In this document: in pieces, positions 22,323 to 30,615 of the stretch
Numbering within the stretch: position 1 is the first letter of the stretch
Layout: every line of letters starts with the position of its first letter
NCBI RefSeq assembly: GCF_016745505.1
Contig: NZ_JAERUC010000187.1
Location: 1-49,258 of the forward strand
Length of the DNA stretch: 49,258 nt
Direction of reading: 5' to 3'
Origin: Streptomyces silvae
GTDB taxonomy: Bacteria; Actinomycetota; Actinomycetes; Streptomycetales; Streptomycetaceae
Notes under the pieces: model-generated
What the model was told of the DNA's origin: nothing
Database searches by the model: none
Seen by the model: only the letters and a program-made list of their open reading frames with translations
Position numbers and translations under genes: made by a program

Positions 22323-23339
22323 ATGGCCATAGACCTCACAGGCCGCCATTTCCTCAAGGAGCTGGACTTCACGGCCGAGGAGTTCCGCGGCCTGATCGCC
22401 CTGTCCGCCGAGCTCAAGGCCGCCAAGAAGGCGGGCGCCGAGGTGCAGCGGCTGCGCGGCAGGAACATCGCGCTGATCTTCGAGAAGACCTCCACGCGCA
22501 CCCGCTGCGCCTTCGAGGTGGCCGCCGCCGACCAGGGGGCGTCCACGACGTACCTGGATCCGTCCGGTTCGCAGATGGGCCACAAGGAGTCCGTCAAGGA
22601 CACCGCCCGGGTGCTCGGCCGGATGTTCGACGGCATCGAGTACCGGGGCGACAGCCAGGAGGCCGTCGAGGAGCTGGCGGCGCACGGCGGGGTGCCCGTC
22701 TTCAACGGGCTCACCGACGACTGGCACCCCACGCAGATGCTCGCCGACGTCCTCACGATGACCGAGCACAGCGCGAAGCCCCTGGAGGAGATCGCCTTCG
22801 CCTACCTGGGCGACGCCCGCTTCAACATGGGCAACTCCTACCTGATCACCGGAGCCCTGCTCGGCATGGACGTCCGGATCGTCGCGCCCGCCGCCTACTG
22901 GCCGGTGCAGGAGATCGTGGACCGCGCCCACGAGCTCGCGGAGACCAGCGGCGCCCGCATCACCCTCACCGAGGACGTGACCGAGGGGGTCCGCGGCGCC
23001 GACTTCGTCGTCACCGACGTCTGGGTCTCCATGGGTGAGCCCAAGGAGGTCTGGGACGAGCGGATCGCCGCCCTCGCGCCGTACTCCGTGACCATGGACG
23101 TCCTGCGCGCCACGGGCAACGCCGACGTGAAGTTCATGCACTGCCTCCCCGCCTACCACGACCTCGGTACGAAGGTCGCCAGGGAGGTGAACGAGCGGCA
23201 CGGGCTGACCGAGCTGGAGGTCACCGACGAGGTCTTCGAGTCCTCGCACTCGGTCGTCTTCGACGAGGCCGAGAACCGGATGCACACGATCAAGGCGGTG
23301 CTGGTCGCGACGCTGGCAGGCGGCGCGCGGCCCGCATGA
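22323..23339 (+). CDS. argF: Ornithine carbamoyltransferase
   Basis: A 338-residue transcarbamoylase with the carbamoyl-phosphate site STRTRC, the HPTQ motif, DVWVSMGE (ornithine loop) and HCLPAY. The reaction is ornithine plus carbamoyl phosphate to citrulline, or the reverse phosphorolysis in arginine catabolism. Because arginine deiminase lies directly upstream and no arginine biosynthesis genes are near, this copy is probably the catabolic form (ArcB role); direction of flux cannot be read from sequence. ATG start after GGAGCAG. Next comes a terminator-like hairpin, then an amino-acid permease. Confidence 0.93.
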   Translation: MAIDLTGRHFLKELDFTAEEFRGLIALSAELKAAKKAGAEVQRLRGRNIALIFEKTSTRTRCAFEVAAADQGASTTYLDPSGSQMGHKESVKDTARVLGRMFDGIEYRGDSQEAVEELAAHGGVPVFNGLTDDWHPTQMLADVLTMTEHSAKPLEEIAFAYLGDARFNMGNSYLITGALLGMDVRIVAPAAYWPVQEIVDRAHELAETSGARITLTEDVTEGVRGADFVVTDVWVSMGEPKEVWDERIAALAPYSVTMDVLRATGNADVKFMHCLPAYHDLGTKVAREVNERHGLTELEVTDEVFESSHSVVFDEAENRMHTIKAVLVATLAGGARPA

Positions 23340-23382
23340 ACATGCACCCGATTGGGTGAACATGCGTGCAAGTGGCTACGAT
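23337..23382 (+). promoter_or_regulatory. Repeats and promoter-like elements between argF and the permease
   Basis: TGAACATGC is repeated at 23337-23345 (overlapping the argF stop) and 23357-23365, two helical turns apart, and the bases between contain a small CACCC/GGGTG hairpin (23345-23358). A -10-like TACGAT follows at 23377-23382, with TTGGGT 19 bases upstream. This looks like a regulated promoter, but the -35 spacing is not ideal. Confidence 0.35.
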
Positions 23383-23395
23383 GGTGCCACTTGGT

Positions 23396-23427
23396 GGGGT
23401 TCGGGCTCGCACGCCCGAGCCCCTTTT
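23396..23427 (+). terminator. Intrinsic terminator or attenuator upstream of the permease
   Basis: GGGGTTCGGG (23396-23405) pairs with CCCGAGCCCC (23414-23423) with one G-U pair and an 8-base loop, followed directly by TTTT. It ends the arcA-argF transcript, or, if the promoter at 23377 is real, it could attenuate the permease. Confidence 0.8.
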
Positions 23428-23542
23428 CATGTGCCCGGCCCGGAGTACGAGGCCTTCGAAGCGTCCGGCCCGGAGCGCACGGCCAGGTGCGAGCCCCCCA
23501 CGGCTCCGTCCCCCGCACCACCAGAGAAGAGACCGTCCCCCC

Positions 23543-25021
23543 ATGAGTCCCGCTTCCCCCACCCCACCCAGTCCCTCGCGCAGGACGGGGGCGCGCGTCA
23601 AGAGCCCCGAGCTGCTGCTCGCCGAGTCCGGAGCCGACCTGGAAGGGCACGGCCTGCGCCGCACGATGGGGCTGTTCCAGCTCGTGTGCTTCGGTGTCGG
23701 GGCGATCGTCGGCACCGGGATCTTCGTCGGACTGTCCGACAGCGTCGCCGAGGCGGGCCCCGCCGTGGTGATCTCCTTCCTCCTCGCCGCCGTCACCTGC
23801 ATCTTCACCGCCTTCTCCTTCGCCGAGCTCGGCGGCGCCATCCCGGTCTCCGGCAGCTCCTACTCCTTCGCGTACGCCACGCTCGGCGAGCGGGTCGCGT
23901 TCCTCGTCGGCTGGTGCCTGCTGCTGGAGTACGGCGTCTCGGTCTCCGCCGTCGCGGTCGGATGGAGCCAGTACGTCAACGAGCTGCTGGACAGCCTCAT
24001 CGGCTGGAACCTTCCCGAAGCGCTCTCCTCCGGCCCCGGCGACGGCGGCGTGGTCAACCTGCCGGCGGTCGTCGTGGTCATGATGGCGGCGACCCTGCTG
24101 GTGCGCGGCATCCGGGAGAGCGCGGGCGCCACCGCGGCGATGGCGGTGCTGAAGATCGGCATCCTCATCGCCTTCTGCGCGATCGCCTTCACCGCGTTCG
24201 AGGACGGGCACCTCTCGCCGTTCGCCTCCCACGGCATGGCCGGGATCACCGCCGGCGCCTCGGTGGCGTTCTTCTCGTACATCGGCTTCGACGCCATCAC
24301 CACCGCCGGGGAAGAGGTCAGGAACCCCCGCCGGAACATCCCGATCGCGATCATGATCTGCATCGGCGTGGTCACACTGCTCTACTGCGCGGTCGCCCTC
24401 GGGGCCATCGGCGCGCTGGGCGCGGACGCCGTGGGCGACAAGCCGGCCGCGCTCTCGCTGGTCGTCGACCAGGTCACCGGATCGAGCGTCGGCGGCGGGA
24501 TCATCGCCTTCGGCGCGGTCGTCGCCATCGCCTCCGTCGTCCTCGCGGTGATGTACGGCCAGACCCGGATCCTGATGTCGATGTCCCGCGACGGGCTGAT
24601 CCCCCGGGTCTTCGAGCGGGTGTCGCCGAAGACCCACACGCCGGTCGCCAACACCTGGATCGTGGCGTTCGTCTTCGCGGTCCCCGCCGCGTTCTCGTCC
24701 CTCGACGTCGTCGTGAACCTGACCACCATCGGCACGCTCGCGACCATGGCGGTCGTCAATGTCGCCGTCATCGCGCTGCGCCGTCGCAACCCGGAGCTGA
24801 AGCGCTCCTTCCGGGTGCCGCTCTACCCCGTCAGCCCCGTCCTGGGCGTCGGCTTCTGCCTGTACCTGATGTACGGGACGGGCTGGACGACCTGGGTGCA
24901 GTTCGTGGTCTTCCTCGCGGTGGGCGCCCTCGTGTACGCGGCGTACGGCCGTAGCCGCTCCCGGCTCGTCAGCCCCGGGGAGCCGCGGGACCGGGCGGCC
25001 GCGGGCTTCGCGGAAGGGTGA
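23543..25021 (+). CDS. APC-family amino-acid permease
   Basis: A 492-residue membrane transporter with about 12 predicted helices. The first helix carries the APC signature GVGAIVGTGIFVG; other conserved parts are FAELGGAIPVSGSSYSFAYATLGE and FFSYIGFDAITTAGEEVRNPRRNIP. The pattern is that of the YfnA/cationic amino-acid transporter group. Placed after arginine deiminase and the carbamoyltransferase, it may import arginine or exchange arginine for ornithine; this is inferred from context. ATG at 23543 preferred; an in-frame GTG at 23366 would add residues encoded by the terminator region. The 3' end overlaps the convergent next gene by 53 bases. Confidence 0.88.
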   Translation: MSPASPTPPSPSRRTGARVKSPELLLAESGADLEGHGLRRTMGLFQLVCFGVGAIVGTGIFVGLSDSVAEAGPAVVISFLLAAVTCIFTAFSFAELGGAIPVSGSSYSFAYATLGERVAFLVGWCLLLEYGVSVSAVAVGWSQYVNELLDSLIGWNLPEALSSGPGDGGVVNLPAVVVVMMAATLLVRGIRESAGATAAMAVLKIGILIAFCAIAFTAFEDGHLSPFASHGMAGITAGASVAFFSYIGFDAITTAGEEVRNPRRNIPIAIMICIGVVTLLYCAVALGAIGALGADAVGDKPAALSLVVDQVTGSSVGGGIIAFGAVVAIASVVLAVMYGQTRILMSMSRDGLIPRVFERVSPKTHTPVANTWIVAFVFAVPAAFSSLDVVVNLTTIGTLATMAVVNVAVIALRRRNPELKRSFRVPLYPVSPVLGVGFCLYLMYGTGWTTWVQFVVFLAVGALVYAAYGRSRSRLVSPGEPRDRAAAGFAEG

Positions 25022-25460
25022 ACCAGACCGCCTTGCCGTGCTCGGTGGGGCGGTGACCGCAGGCGGAGCTGAGGGCGCGGATCAGGAGCAGCCCCCGGCC
25101 GTGCTCCTGCCACGGGTCCGGCGTGCTGCCGGGCAGCAGACGGGACAGGTTCCCCGGCGGCCCCGGGTCGTGGTCGTGGACCTCCACCTGGCAGCCGGAC
25201 GCCAGGAGCTCGACCACCAGCTCGATGGGCCCCGAGCCGTCGGTGTGCTCCACGGCGTTGGCGACCAGCTCGGCGGTCAGCAGCTCGGCGGTGTCGCTGT
25301 CCGCGGGCGCGTCGAGGTCCGCCAGCGCCGTACGGATCAGGGCGCGGGCGATCGGTACGGCGGCCGTGGAGTGCGGCAGGGCGATGCGCCAGGAGGGCGG
25401 CGGGGGCGGCGCGGGGACGTCGGGCGGCAAGGCGGGAGTTTCCGTTCGGGAGCGGGACAT
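24969..25460 (-). CDS. RsbW-like ATP-binding protein (anti-sigma type HATPase)
   Basis: A 163-residue GHKL ATPase domain of the RsbW/SpoIIAB-like kind that is abundant in Streptomyces. It has the N-box LLTAELVANAVEHT, the G1-like VEVHDHDPGPP and the G2 box HGRGLLLIRAL. Such proteins act as anti-sigma factors or their partners, but there is no adjacent sigma factor or anti-anti-sigma gene here. The start at MSRSRTETP has GGAGGT 10 bases upstream; the open frame continues upstream to 25604 without similarity. Its last 53 bases overlap the permease gene tail-to-tail. Confidence 0.82.
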   Translation of the reverse strand: MSRSRTETPALPPDVPAPPPPPSWRIALPHSTAAVPIARALIRTALADLDAPADSDTAELLTAELVANAVEHTDGSGPIELVVELLASGCQVEVHDHDPGPPGNLSRLLPGSTPDPWQEHGRGLLLIRALSSACGHRPTEHGKAVWFTLPRSPRPPGPAAPRG

Positions 25461-25717
25461 CCGGAGAGGGACCTCCGTTCCGGGGCTGCTGGTTCCGGGA
25501 CGGCGTCCTCCGCCACCGGAGGGTACGGGGTCTGTACCAGGACTTCCTGCGTTCAACCATACGAAGCGCGACGCCGCAGACATAGAGGCGGTCGACCGGC
25601 GCAAAGGGGACCTTCGCCACAGCCGGCGCGCTATCGCGCACTCCTGACGGAAGTCACGGATGAGTGATAACTTCGAAGCGCATCAGCATCGGCCCGACGG
25701 CTGGAGGGGACCCTTCC

Positions 25718-26545
25718 ATGAGCCCGTTCACCGGCTCCGCCCCACGCACGGAGCGCTGGAAGCATCTGCGCCTGACGACGGACGACGGTGTGGCGACCGT
25801 GACACTCGCCCGCCCCGAGAAGCTCAACGCCCTCACCTTCGGCGCCTACGCCGACCTGCGCGACCTGCTCGCCGAGCTCTCCCGCGAACGCTCCGTGCGG
25901 GCCCTCGTGCTCGCCGGGGAGGGTCGCGGATTCTGCTCGGGCGGTGACGTCGACGAGATCATCGGCGCCACCCTCGCCATGGACACCGCGCAGCTCCTCG
26001 ACTTCAACCGGATGACGGGACAGGTCGTCCGGGCCCTGCGCGAGTGCCCCTTCCCGGTCATCGCCGCCGTCCACGGGGTGGCCGCCGGAGCCGGAGCGGT
26101 CCTCGCCCTGGCCGCCGACTTCCGGATCGCCGCCCCGTCCGCGCGCTTCGCGTTCCTCTTCACCGCCGTCGGCCTGTCCGGCGGCGACATGGGCGCCGCC
26201 TACCTCCTGCCCCGCGTCGTCGGCCTCGGCCACGCCACCCGGATCCTCATGCTCGGCGAACCCGTCCGCGCCCCCGAGGCCGAGCGCATCGGGCTGATCA
26301 GCGAGCTGACCGGCGAGGGGGAGGCCGACACCCGCGCCGCCGCCCTGGCCAGGAGACTCGCCGACGGGCCCGCCCTCGCCCTCGCCCAGACGAAGGCGCT
26401 GCTCACCGCCGAGCTCGACATGCCGCTCGCCGCCTCGGTGGAGATGGACGCCGCCACCCAGGCCCTCCTGATGAACGGCGAGGACTACGCCGAGTTCCAC
26501 GCCGCCTTCACCGAGAAGCGGCCGCCGAAGTGGCGGGGCAGGTAG
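25718..26545 (+). CDS. Enoyl-CoA hydratase/isomerase family protein
   Basis: A 275-residue crotonase. The two oxyanion-hole segments are present: GRGFCSGGDVDEII and HGVAAGAGAVLALAADFRIA, then FTAVGLSGGDMGAAYLLPRVVG. The Asp of GGD replaces one of the usual Glu positions, so it may be an isomerase or a ring hydrolase rather than a classic hydratase. It ends 4 bases before the fused monooxygenase-reductase gene, making it the first gene of that transcript; an acyl-CoA ring product is the likely substrate. ATG at 25718 follows CTGGAGGGGA. Confidence 0.9.
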   Translation: MSPFTGSAPRTERWKHLRLTTDDGVATVTLARPEKLNALTFGAYADLRDLLAELSRERSVRALVLAGEGRGFCSGGDVDEIIGATLAMDTAQLLDFNRMTGQVVRALRECPFPVIAAVHGVAAGAGAVLALAADFRIAAPSARFAFLFTAVGLSGGDMGAAYLLPRVVGLGHATRILMLGEPVRAPEAERIGLISELTGEGEADTRAAALARRLADGPALALAQTKALLTAELDMPLAASVEMDAATQALLMNGEDYAEFHAAFTEKRPPKWRGR

Positions 26546-26549
26546 CGCG

Positions 26550-28889
26550 ATGCCCACCTCCGGCACGGGACGCATCGCGGTCATCGGCGGCGGACCCGGC
26601 GGGCTCTACGCCGCCGCCCTCCTGAAGCGGCTGGACCCCGGCCGCGAGATCACCGTATGGGAGCGCAACGCCCCCGACGACACCTTCGGCTTCGGGGTGG
26701 TCCTCTCCGACGAGACCCTCGGCGGCATCGAGCACGCCGACCCCGTCGTGTACCGCGCGCTCAGCGACGCGTTCGTCCGCTGGGACACCATCGACGTCGT
26801 GCACCGGGGCGGCACCCGGACCTCGGACGGCCACGGTTTCGCCGCACTGGGCCGCCGTACGCTGCTGCGGATCCTGCACGAGCGGTGCGCCTCCCTCGGC
26901 GTACGGCTCCGTTTCCGGACCGAGGCGCCGCCCGCCGCCGAGCTCGCCGCCCACCACGACCTCGTCATCGCCGCCGACGGGGTGCACAGCGCCACCCGCG
27001 AGGCCCACGCCCGCCACTTCCGCCCCACGGTCACCCACCACCGCAACCGCTACATCTGGCTCGCCGCCGACTTCGCGTTCGACGCCTTCCGCTTCGAGAT
27101 CGCCGAGACCGAGTACGGCGTGATGCAGCTGCACGCCTATCCTTTTGCCCGCCCGTCGCCCGACCACCACCCCTCGACGAGGCCCTTCGGGCCGCCGCGT
27201 GAATCCGGCGCCTCCACCGTCATCGTCGAGATGCGCGAGGAGGTCTGGCGCGCCGCCGGCCTCGACACCTGCGACACCGCCCGGTCGGCCGAACTCTGCG
27301 CCAAGGTCTTCGCCGAAGCGCTCGGCGGGAGGCCGCTGCGCTCCAACAAGTCGTCCTGGCTCACCTTCGCCACCGTCACCAACGCGCACTGGTCGCACGG
27401 CAACACGGTCCTCATCGGCGACGCCGCCCACACCGCCCACTTCTCCATCGGCTCCGGCACCAAGCTCGCCGTCGAGGACGCCCTCGCCCTGGCCGCCTGC
27501 GTCGAGGAACAGCCCGACCTGCCCACCGCCCTCGCCGCGTACGAGGCCGAGCGCCGGCCCGTCGTGCTCTCCACCCAGCGCGCCGCCGCGGCCAGCCTGC
27601 GCTGGTTCGAGGAACTCCCGCAGTACGTCGACCAGCCGCCCCTGCGGTTCGCCTTCAACCTCCTGACCCGCAGCCGCCGCGTCACCCACGACAACCTGCG
27701 GCTGCGCGACCCGGGCTTCACGGAGGCCGTCGAGGAGGAGTTCGGCTGCCCGCCAGGCACCCCGCCGATGTTCACCCCGCTGCGGCTGCGCGGCCTCGAA
27801 CTCCGTAACCGCGTCGTCGTCTCCCCCATGGACATGTACTCCGCCGCCGACGGACTGCCCGGGGACTTCCACCTCGTCCACCTCGGCGCCCGTGCGCTCG
27901 GCGGCGCCGGCCTCGTCATGACCGAGATGGTCTGCGTGAGCCCCGAGGGCCGCATCACGCCCGGCTGCGCCGGCCTCTGGACCGATGAACAGGCCGAGGC
28001 CTGGACCCGGATCACGCGCTTCGTCCACGACTCCGCCCCCGGCACCGCGATCGGCGTCCAGCTGGGCCACTCCGGCCGCAAGGGCTCCACCCGGCTGATG
28101 TGGGAGGGCATCGACCAGCCGCTGGAGTACGGCAACTGGCCGGTCAGCGCCGCCTCACCCCTGCCGTACGCGCACGGCGTCAGCCAGATCCCGCAGGAGC
28201 TGGACCGCGCGGGGATGGACACGGTCAGGGACCGGTTCGCCGAGGCCGCCCGGCGGGCCGCCCGTTGCGGATTCGACCTCCTCGAACTGCACTGCGCCCA
28301 CGGCTATCTGCTCTCCGGCTTCCTCTCCCCGCTCACCAACCTGCGCACCGACGCCTACGGCGGCTCCCTGGAGAACCGCCTCCGTTTCCCCCTGGAGGTC
28401 TTCGACGCGGTCCGCGCCGTGTGGCCGGAGGACAGGCCCATGACGGTCCGGATCTCCGCCACGGACTGGGCACAGGGCGGTACGAGCGACGAGGACGCCG
28501 TTGCTGCCGCCCGCGCCTTCGCCGCCCACGGCGCGGACGCCATCGACGTCTCCACCGGCCAGGTCGTCCCGGAGGAGCGCCCCGAGTACGGCCGCTCCTA
28601 CCAGACCCCGTACGCCGACCGGATCCGCAACGCCCTGGACGTGCCCGTCATCGCGGTGGGCGCCATCTCCTCCTGGGACGACGTCAACTCCCTGCTGCTC
28701 GCCGGCCGGGCCGACCTCTGCGCCCTGGCCCGCCCCCATCTGTACGACCCGCACTGGACCCTGCACGCGGCGGCCGAGCAGGGCTACACGGGGCCGGGCG
28801 TCTCCTGGCCGCTCCCGTACCGCGCGGGCAGCCGCACCCCGCCGACGGGCCGCACCGACGGCCCCAAGCCCCGGCTCACGCTCGACTGA
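26550..28889 (+). CDS. Bifunctional aryl-CoA monooxygenase / old-yellow-enzyme reductase (2-aminobenzoyl-CoA type)
   Basis: A 779-residue natural fusion. Residues about 5-385 are an FAD aromatic hydroxylase: GGGPGGLYAA, ADGVHSATRE and GDAAHTAHFSIGSGTKLAVEDA. Residues about 405-760 are an old-yellow-enzyme FMN barrel: FTPLRLRGLELRNRVVVSPM, IGVQLGHSGRKGS, the catalytic-loop CAHGYLLSGFLSPL and NLRTDAYGGSLENR. This is the layout of the 2-aminobenzoyl-CoA monooxygenase/reductase of Azoarcus evansii, which hydroxylates and then reduces the ring of anthraniloyl-CoA. Plain salicylyl-CoA 5-hydroxylases have only the first half. There is no gentisate dioxygenase nearby, which favours the aminobenzoyl-CoA route. 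Starts 4 bases after the hydratase stop. Confidence 0.9.
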   Translation: MPTSGTGRIAVIGGGPGGLYAAALLKRLDPGREITVWERNAPDDTFGFGVVLSDETLGGIEHADPVVYRALSDAFVRWDTIDVVHRGGTRTSDGHGFAALGRRTLLRILHERCASLGVRLRFRTEAPPAAELAAHHDLVIAADGVHSATREAHARHFRPTVTHHRNRYIWLAADFAFDAFRFEIAETEYGVMQLHAYPFARPSPDHHPSTRPFGPPRESGASTVIVEMREEVWRAAGLDTCDTARSAELCAKVFAEALGGRPLRSNKSSWLTFATVTNAHWSHGNTVLIGDAAHTAHFSIGSGTKLAVEDALALAACVEEQPDLPTALAAYEAERRPVVLSTQRAAAASLRWFEELPQYVDQPPLRFAFNLLTRSRRVTHDNLRLRDPGFTEAVEEEFGCPPGTPPMFTPLRLRGLELRNRVVVSPMDMYSAADGLPGDFHLVHLGARALGGAGLVMTEMVCVSPEGRITPGCAGLWTDEQAEAWTRITRFVHDSAPGTAIGVQLGHSGRKGSTRLMWEGIDQPLEYGNWPVSAASPLPYAHGVSQIPQELDRAGMDTVRDRFAEAARRAARCGFDLLELHCAHGYLLSGFLSPLTNLRTDAYGGSLENRLRFPLEVFDAVRAVWPEDRPMTVRISATDWAQGGTSDEDAVAAARAFAAHGADAIDVSTGQVVPEERPEYGRSYQTPYADRIRNALDVPVIAVGAISSWDDVNSLLLAGRADLCALARPHLYDPHWTLHAAAEQGYTGPGVSWPLPYRAGSRTPPTGRTDGPKPRLTLD

Positions 28890-28913
28890 CCGCGCCGGCC
28901 GGCCGCGTCCGCC

Positions 28914-29735
28914 TCATTCCGGCTCCGCGGTGATCAGCAGACGGTCGGAGACGGCCTCGTAACCGATGCGCCGGTACACACCGTTGCTCGTCGGGTTCGC
29001 GAGGTCGGTGAAGAGCAGCACCTCCCGGGCGCCGTCCTCCAGCGCCACCCGGCTGACCTCCGCCGTCACCGCCGCCGCGTACCCCCGGCCCCGGTGTTCC
29101 GGAGGCGTGTAGACGTTCGCCACCCGGACCGTCCCGGCGACCCTGCGCGACACGCCCGCCAGCGACACCGGAACCCCGCCCGTCTCCCAGAGCGTCAGCC
29201 CGCCGTGCGCGGTGCGCTCGTCCACGATCCGTTCCGCGCGGTCGCCCGACTGGCCCGTCTGCTCGCCGAAGGCCCGGATCCACTCGACGAGCAGAGTCCG
29301 GTCGGCGGCGGTCGCGGTCCGGGGCGCACCCGCAGGCGCGGGGGAGGGCGGCACCAACGTGCCCAGCCGGTACAGCCGGTGCTCCTCGTCGACCCGGTGG
29401 CGCGGCCAACGGGCGGCCAGGGCACGGGCGGTGTCCCGGTCCGCGTTGACCCCGGGCAGCGCCAGCGCCTCCGTCAGCGGTCCGAGCGCCTCCGGATCCA
29501 CCGTGCCCAGGATCGGCACGAAGGGCGGTGTCCGCACCAGCGCGCCGGCCACCTCGCCGTCCGCCCCGCGCCACCAGCCCAGCACCGGCGGCTCCGTGCC
29601 GTAGGCGTGCGGACCGCTCTCCCGCAGGGTGGCGGTGACCGTCAGCAGCAGGGTGTTCTCCGCGGGCCGGGCGGCCAGGGACGCCCCGGCCGCGTCCAGG
29701 AAGCGGCCGACATCGTCGGTGAAGGTCCAGGTCAT
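28914..29735 (-). CDS. GNAT-family N-acetyltransferase
   Basis: A 273-residue protein with a C-terminal GNAT domain: TVRVANVYTPPEHRGRGYAAAVTAEV (acetyl-CoA loop RGRGYA) and LFTDLANPTSNGVYRRIGYEAV. The N-terminal 130 residues are a variable, possibly second degenerate GNAT fold. Substrate unknown. It is inserted on the opposite strand between the two plus-strand parts of the aromatic pathway, and reads in the same direction as the PaaX and ligase genes, 54 bases after PaaX; it may belong to that transcript without sharing its function. Confidence 0.85.
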   Translation of the reverse strand: MTWTFTDDVGRFLDAAGASLAARPAENTLLLTVTATLRESGPHAYGTEPPVLGWWRGADGEVAGALVRTPPFVPILGTVDPEALGPLTEALALPGVNADRDTARALAARWPRHRVDEEHRLYRLGTLVPPSPAPAGAPRTATAADRTLLVEWIRAFGEQTGQSGDRAERIVDERTAHGGLTLWETGGVPVSLAGVSRRVAGTVRVANVYTPPEHRGRGYAAAVTAEVSRVALEDGAREVLLFTDLANPTSNGVYRRIGYEAVSDRLLITAEPE

Positions 29736-29789
29736 GCTTCATCCTGGCGGTTCGCCCGGCCCCGGGGCACCCGATTTACGGGGGAGGAA

Positions 29790-30611
29790 TCAGGCGCTGT
29801 CCCGCACGAACCGGGCGCCCGCGTCCCGCAGCCGGCCGTGCAGCAGCCCGAACACCTCCGCCGAGCGCCCGCCCGGCCAGTCCTTCGGCAGCAGTTCCCC
29901 GGGCAGTCCGGGATCCGCGTACGGGAGCTGCCGCCAGGAGTCCAGCGCGCGGAGGTAGTCCCGGTAGGCCTGCTCCGGATCCGGTGCGCCCTCGCCGGCG
30001 CGCGCCTCCCAGGACCGCAGCACCGGCTCCTGCTGTTCCAGGAACTCCCGGTGCAGCCCGGCGATCGCGTCCAGGTCCCACCAGCGCGCCACGGCCTCCT
30101 CGGTCGCGGCGAAGCCGAGGTGCTCCCCGCGGAACAGATCGACGTACGGGGCGAGTCCGAGGCGCTCCAGCGTGTGCCGCGTCTCCTCGTACAGTCCGGC
30201 GGGCGCGATCCACACCCCGGGCGCCGCCGTGCCGAAGCCGAGCCTGCCGAGGCGGGAGCGCAGCAGATGGCGCTTGTGGCGTTCGGCCTCCGGTACGGAG
30301 AAGACGGCGAGCACCCAGCCGTCCCCCGGCAGCGGCGCCGTACCCCGGTAGATCCGACGGTCGCCGTCGTCCAGCAGCTGGCGGGCGTCCTCCGACAAGG
30401 CGTATCCGGCCGCCCCGTCCGCCGTACGGGCCGGGGTGAGCAGCCCGCGGCGCTTGAGGCGGGAGACGGACGAGCGCACCGACGGGGCGTCGACACCGAC
30501 CGCGTGCAGGAGCCGGATCAGCTCGGACACGGCCAGCGGCGCGTTGCCGGGGCGACGGCCGTAGGCGCCGTAGAGGCTGACGATCAGGGAACGCGGAGTG
30601 TGCTCGGCCAC
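29790..30611 (-). CDS. PaaX-family transcriptional repressor
   Basis: A 273-residue regulator of the PaaX type. The N-terminal winged helix is present (LIVSLYGAYGRRP, then SVRSSVSRLKRRGLL as recognition helix), followed by the PaaX middle part (GDGWVLAVFSVPEAERHKRHLLRSRLGRLGFGTAAPGVWIAP) and the C-terminal domain ending LRDAGARFV. PaaX proteins repress aryl-CoA degradation genes and are released by the aryl-CoA intermediate. Here the inducer may be the product of the CoA ligase encoded 4 bases upstream in the same transcript. The likely target is the divergent promoter at 32236-32363. GTG start. Confidence 0.9.
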   Translation of the reverse strand: MAEHTPRSLIVSLYGAYGRRPGNAPLAVSELIRLLHAVGVDAPSVRSSVSRLKRRGLLTPARTADGAAGYALSEDARQLLDDGDRRIYRGTAPLPGDGWVLAVFSVPEAERHKRHLLRSRLGRLGFGTAAPGVWIAPAGLYEETRHTLERLGLAPYVDLFRGEHLGFAATEEAVARWWDLDAIAGLHREFLEQQEPVLRSWEARAGEGAPDPEQAYRDYLRALDSWRQLPYADPGLPGELLPKDWPGGRSAEVFGLLHGRLRDAGARFVRDSA

Positions 30612-30615
30612 GCGA

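Noticed and set aside
23366..23542. N-terminal extension of the permease from GTG 23366
   Set aside because: The extension would be encoded by the terminator hairpin region and looks non-coding; ATG 23543 gives a normal APC N-terminus.
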